64,000 nucleotides of DNA from Ochotona curzoniae (lineage: Eukaryota; Chordata; Mammalia; Lagomorpha; Ochotonidae): the NCBI RefSeq assembly GCF_017591425.1, contig NW_024464918.1, positions 25,200,001 through 25,264,000 on the forward strand, in the 5' to 3' direction. The notes beneath the pieces were generated by a model. That model saw nothing but the letters and a program-made list of their open reading frames with translations, had not been told where the DNA came from and made no database searches. Position numbers and translations under genes: made by a program. Positions 60,157-64,000 of the stretch are shown piece by piece; position 1 is the stretch's first letter; the number at the start of each line of letters is the position of its first letter.

Positions 60157-61492
60157 AAAGAGGAACATTCATTATTTAGTTAGTATTAAACTTAACAGCC
60201 TTGGGGCGGATGTCACAGTGAGACTCTCTCTTTCTGCTCTCCTCCTCCCTGCTGTCCCACTAGTAATCCAACTCAAATGACCAAAGTGCTGCTCATGGCA
60301 GAGCCCACTATGTAAAGGAAATCATCTCTGTTTCCAGTCAGGAAGACTGTTCCAACCAGCTTCAGATTGAAAATTAGCAGAAATGACTTCTGATTGGCCA
60401 GACCGTGAAGGACAGTGGAATACATGAGCCTCAGCAGCATACACACTCGCACACACACACTGCAGCAGAAGAAATCACTGCACTTGAGTCTCCCCTCCCA
60501 ATTTGGATGTATCACTGACAAAACGACTAGCAGAATAGCCAGGCAAAAGATGGGGCTTTTTCTTATTTGGGAAAAAAAAATGTTGTGCTACTTAACACAG
60601 TGCACAGTGCGCTTCCCTTTGCATGTGTAGACACAACCCCTTAAAATCTGTATTAAAAAATAGAATTGGCAACGGCTTTTGCTCCCTCTTGAGCTTGCCA
60701 AAAAGGTTGGAAATGAGCATGCTTCTTCCTGCCTCTCTTGGCTGTATTCCCTATTAGAAGTTAGTGGAGGCAGAATCCTTCTCTTCCTCAACTTTCCCTC
60801 GAGCAGTAAGTGGAGTAAGGGTGAGGTCTGGGAGAAGGGCCTCCATCTTTCACAATCAAGGAGGTGTAGACATATCAGGTGCTGGTAATAAGGTTTGGAG
60901 TTTCTATCAAGTTCCCATGCTACTGCTTAATCCTTAATCATCTCTCTTGGCATCCTGCCCACTGCTACTGGTTGCATAAAATTGGAAAGGGCTAATTGCC
61001 TCAATCTGTATTTTCTATAAGGCCATGATTAATGTAGAACCCACAGGGACTCCCTGTGTGTTCATTTTGACATAACAGAATGTTTCTCTTGCTTCTAAGA
61101 AGTTTTGACTATCTTCTTCTAAGTCTAAAGTTTTCCCAGTCTTAAGTGTCAGTCAGCAACATGAGAGAAACTTACACATTTCCTGTAAAGAAACAAGATG
61201 TTAGTTGAATTCCATCGTTGACTGGGATTAATCATCAATGAGGGTTGTTGCTATGCACAGAGGTCTTTATGGAAATTAACTACTTTGTTTTTCCCAAAGA
61301 CTATTCTAGTGATAAAGAACAATCATTACTTTTCAAAACTTCCACATTAAAAAGAAAAAGAAAATGTAAGACTGTTGCAGCTAATGAAAATTGCGATCTG
61401 AGGGCTCTCATAATCTACAATGTGCTTTTCAGATGTAGGTTTAAAAAAAAATTCTTTGCACTCTTTAGGAATGAAAAAAAGTACAACATTCT
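60157..61492. other. Unique non-coding stretch
   Basis: Contains a short CA run (60445-60460). The small frames at 60273-60888 and 61245-61565 show no domain. Confidence 0.45.
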
Positions 61493-61806
61493 TGGAGCCT
61501 TTGTGGCATTTAGGCCATTATTTGTAAGACCAGCATCCCTTAGCAGAGCACTGTTCAAGTCCTGACTGCTCCATTTCTGATCCAACAACCTGCTATTGCT
61601 CCTGATAAAGCAGAGGAAGACAACCTGAGTGCTTGGCACTTACCACCTTGAAGGGGTTCCAGGCACCTTGACCAGCCCCGACCAGTTCAGACACTTAGCA
61701 TATGAACCAGTAACTGAAAACTCTCTCACTCACTCCTCTCTCTCACCTTCTCTATCTCTCTCTCTCCCTCTCTCTTTCAAATAAATAATAAATCTTTAAA
61801 AATTTT
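61493..61806 (+). mobile_element. Old CSINE with CT-rich 3' region
   Basis: Degenerate head (ggagcctttgtggcatttag; gcagagcactgttcaagtcc), body aagcagaggaagacaacctg, then a CT-rich block (61724-61770) and ttcaaataaataataaatct. This is the rabbit-like end structure. Confidence 0.82.
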
Positions 61807-62199
61807 AATATCCACCTAAACCAAAATGCTCAAGCCTACCCCCATAAAATTTTGAGCTTGTCAATTTTTGTCAGTTACCAGAGACACTTGTCCTGAGACC
61901 TTTCTCTCTAATGCTTGAATTCTACCATTCGTGACAGGTGCTACAACTCCCTGTATCCCCAAAAGCAAAAGTAGAACCAGCCCCTAATAGTTTGCAATCA
62001 ACTTGTTTGTGCATTTTTTTCTCTACTTTGGAATTTGCAGTATTTGCTTTCATTTTCTGAATCTTACTATAAAGAGGCAGATGCACAGATCCTCACTTAG
62101 GAAAAACCCACTTTCTCTGTGGTAAGAGATATGGGGGCACACAATTCTTTCAAGGGAGGAAGGAAGAAGATCCTTAGGTTAAATGCAGAGACAGAGAAA

Positions 62200-62247
62200 C
62201 AGGAGATAGAAACAGGAAGATACAGGAGATAGAAACAGGAGATAGAG
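62200..62247. repeat. 23 bp minisatellite, about two copies
   Basis: caggagatagaaacagg repeats with a six-base spacer, then restarts once more as aggagatagag. Confidence 0.85.
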
Positions 62248-63559
62248 CACTTCCTGCATGGTGGTGTGGTGCCGGGATGAGACAAGGAAGGTGGCAGCCA
62301 CAGCAGGAGGTGGGCACGCCAATCTGCAGGAATCTGCTCCTCTGTTCTCTTACTGCCTGTGCATGTCACCTCCACAAGATAGAGATCCCTGAAATAATAA
62401 TTTGTGCTGAGCTTCATTCTACCTCCATTGCAGTAAATTCTTTGTACGTCAGAGCCAGTTTCCAACTCTGGAAGCATTGCAACAGATTCTAATCCAGAAA
62501 GCACTGCAGAGAGAAAATATAATTAGACCAGCTCCAATCAGGTAGTCACACCTGCGTTAACTAGGATCGAAAGGACAAGTGGGGCCCTGAAGAAACTGAA
62601 CAGAAGTTCTCAAAGAGAGGAGGGCTAAAGGAATCCTGGAGTTTATCTGGCTTAAGGGAAAGCAGCTTAGCCTCTGTGTGTCTCAGCTTGTCAGTAATGG
62701 ATTGCACTTACTGCTTACTATGAACATCACCTGTAACACGCTAGATGAGTAAATGATGCTGGGATCTGAATCCAGAGTAAGTTTAAGATAAATCACTTAT
62801 GAAGCTATCAAAAGGTCAAGTTGGATATTGAAACATGATAATAAGAATGTATACTTTCAGCATAAGTATGGTGACACTCTTTCTCAATTTGTTGGCAATG
62901 TGGTTCTTGTAAAGCCTTCAGTGCGAGACGCCCTGCTGGAAAGCTGGAACAGGATGTGGGGAGCCAGTAAGTAGCTCTTGGCAACATCCCAGCATCACAG
63001 TGACAATGATTTTTTAAAATGGCACTCCACAGGGTCTTAAACGTGGGAAATTATGTTTACTAGTTCTTTCTGTATCAAAGTACCTAGAGGCAAGCAGTTC
63101 CTGGTATTAGTGGTCCAGTGATGTCATGGCTGGTATCTCTGAAACTCTTTCGACTTTTTACTGACTCATAGCTGCCAGATGGTTATCAGAACTCCAGACA
63201 TCCCATCAACTCCATGTTCAGGCAGAAAGAGGAGGTGGAAGAGTGCTACTAGATTGATCTGTCCGTGTGTTAGGGAAACAGAAACTTTTCCCTGAAAGAA
63301 TTCCAAGAAGGCTTTGCTACTATCTCATTCATATCACTTGTGTCTCCTGGTCATCTTCAGCTACAACTGAGATGGGCAGACGGCAGGCAGGAAAAAAAGA
63401 TTCAATCATTGTCACATTTGGGTCCGTGACCATAGTCATTTCCTTTTCTTGGATTGTAAAGTTGAAACTCTGAGCCGCTTAATCAAGAGTCCACCTATGC
63501 CTGAATCAAGCAGCTTTTGACAATGTACAAAACTGTGTAAGATTCATTAGTGTCAAAAA
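62248..63559. other. Mostly unique; one weak MIR
   Basis: 62650-62790 is weakly MIR-like, plus strand (ctctgtgtgtctcagcttgt; ctgggatctgaatccag). The 135-codon minus frame at 62097-62504 has no recognisable domain. Confidence 0.4.
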
Positions 63560-64000
63560 ATGTTCATAGCAAGCACCATATGACTGTACCCAGCTAGAAA
63601 ATGAAGCCTCACAAATGCAGATGAAGTCTCCCATAGTTCCCTGCTCTGGTGCACTTGCTTATGCCGGCCCCCCTGTTCTGGATGCTGCCTCTCTCATTTC
63701 CACCGGTATCTTCCCTCTCTGTGGTTATTTTCACAATATTGCAAATCACACTGCCGCTTAGCCCTCTTCAACTGGCTTCTTTTACTTAAATATGATTTTT
63801 GAGGATTATTCATATTTGATCTGTTTCATTCATAAGTGTCGCTGTGATGATTTTAACAGTTTGTTCGTCCATTCTTTCATCAATAGACAGATATTTTTTC
63901 TCAAGTTCCTTGCCATTAAAACATGCCCCAATAAACTTCTTGTACATTCCAACTTCTTCATACAGAAAATAATTTCTCTAAGGCATACACCCAAAAGCGG
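63560..64000 (-). mobile_element. Old L1 3' region, minus strand, leaves the window
   Basis: Reversed L1 landmarks appear toward the right edge: gttcgtccattctttcatca, catgccccaataaacttctt, taaggcatacacccaaaagc. The left part (63560-63780) is less certain. Confidence 0.7.

Noticed and set aside
62200..62247. Short repeat considered as a CRISPR-like array
   Set aside because: Two units of 23 bp without spacers in mammalian DNA; a minisatellite.

Overview
This is vertebrate, mammalian DNA with no host gene that I can support. The dominant repeat is a tRNA-derived SINE of the lagomorph C-repeat (CSINE) family. Many copies carry the wording 'aaagccttgggaccctgcacc' and an AATAAAAATAAATAAAT tail. 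From memory I associate that form with pika (Ochotona) rather than rabbit, so the best guess is a pika contig (lagomorph: high confidence; pika: moderate). Lagomorph-type LINE-1 3' ends are also present, with older mammalian MIR, L2, L1M and mariner-like relics beneath them.

Bases 1-1644 hold the 5' end of an endogenous retrovirus on the minus strand: a 344 bp LTR (1301-1644), a primer-binding site matching the 3' end of tRNA-Gln (1281-1298), a leader with a splice donor and a 57 bp tandem repeat, and a gag reading frame starting at 1012 that stays open for 337 codons until it leaves the window. The Gag looks betaretroviral. This is the only long coding sequence in the window.

1.65-18.3 kb is sparse ancient DNA with L2/MIR fragments, two old L1 pieces (10.4-10.9 and 12.6-12.9 kb), CSINEs and a tRNA-Met-derived fragment at 13.13 kb. 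18.5-22.9 kb is a repeat cluster: a half CSINE fused to an L1 ORF1/ORF2-start remnant, an L1 3' UTR that carries a second copy of an ORF1 segment, an inverted young L1 3' end with a target-site duplication, and about 1.6 kb of old antisense L1 ORF2. 23-46 kb alternates unique non-coding sequence with CSINEs, MIRs, nested L1M remnants and TG/AT microsatellites. 46-64 kb is similar, with a CpG-denser patch at 55.4-55.7 kb and an 86 bp compound palindrome at 59101-59186.

The elements do not form a pathway; the window reads as a gene desert or a large intron shaped by retrotransposition. Other open frames are short and mostly lie on SINEs, microsatellites or the strand opposite gag. I found no undescribed biological system. 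The strongest leads are the open gag with its unusual primer-binding site, the compound palindrome, the exact 88 bp tandem duplication at a SINE end, and the chimeric L1. All family calls come from reading the sequence by eye; no database search was possible.
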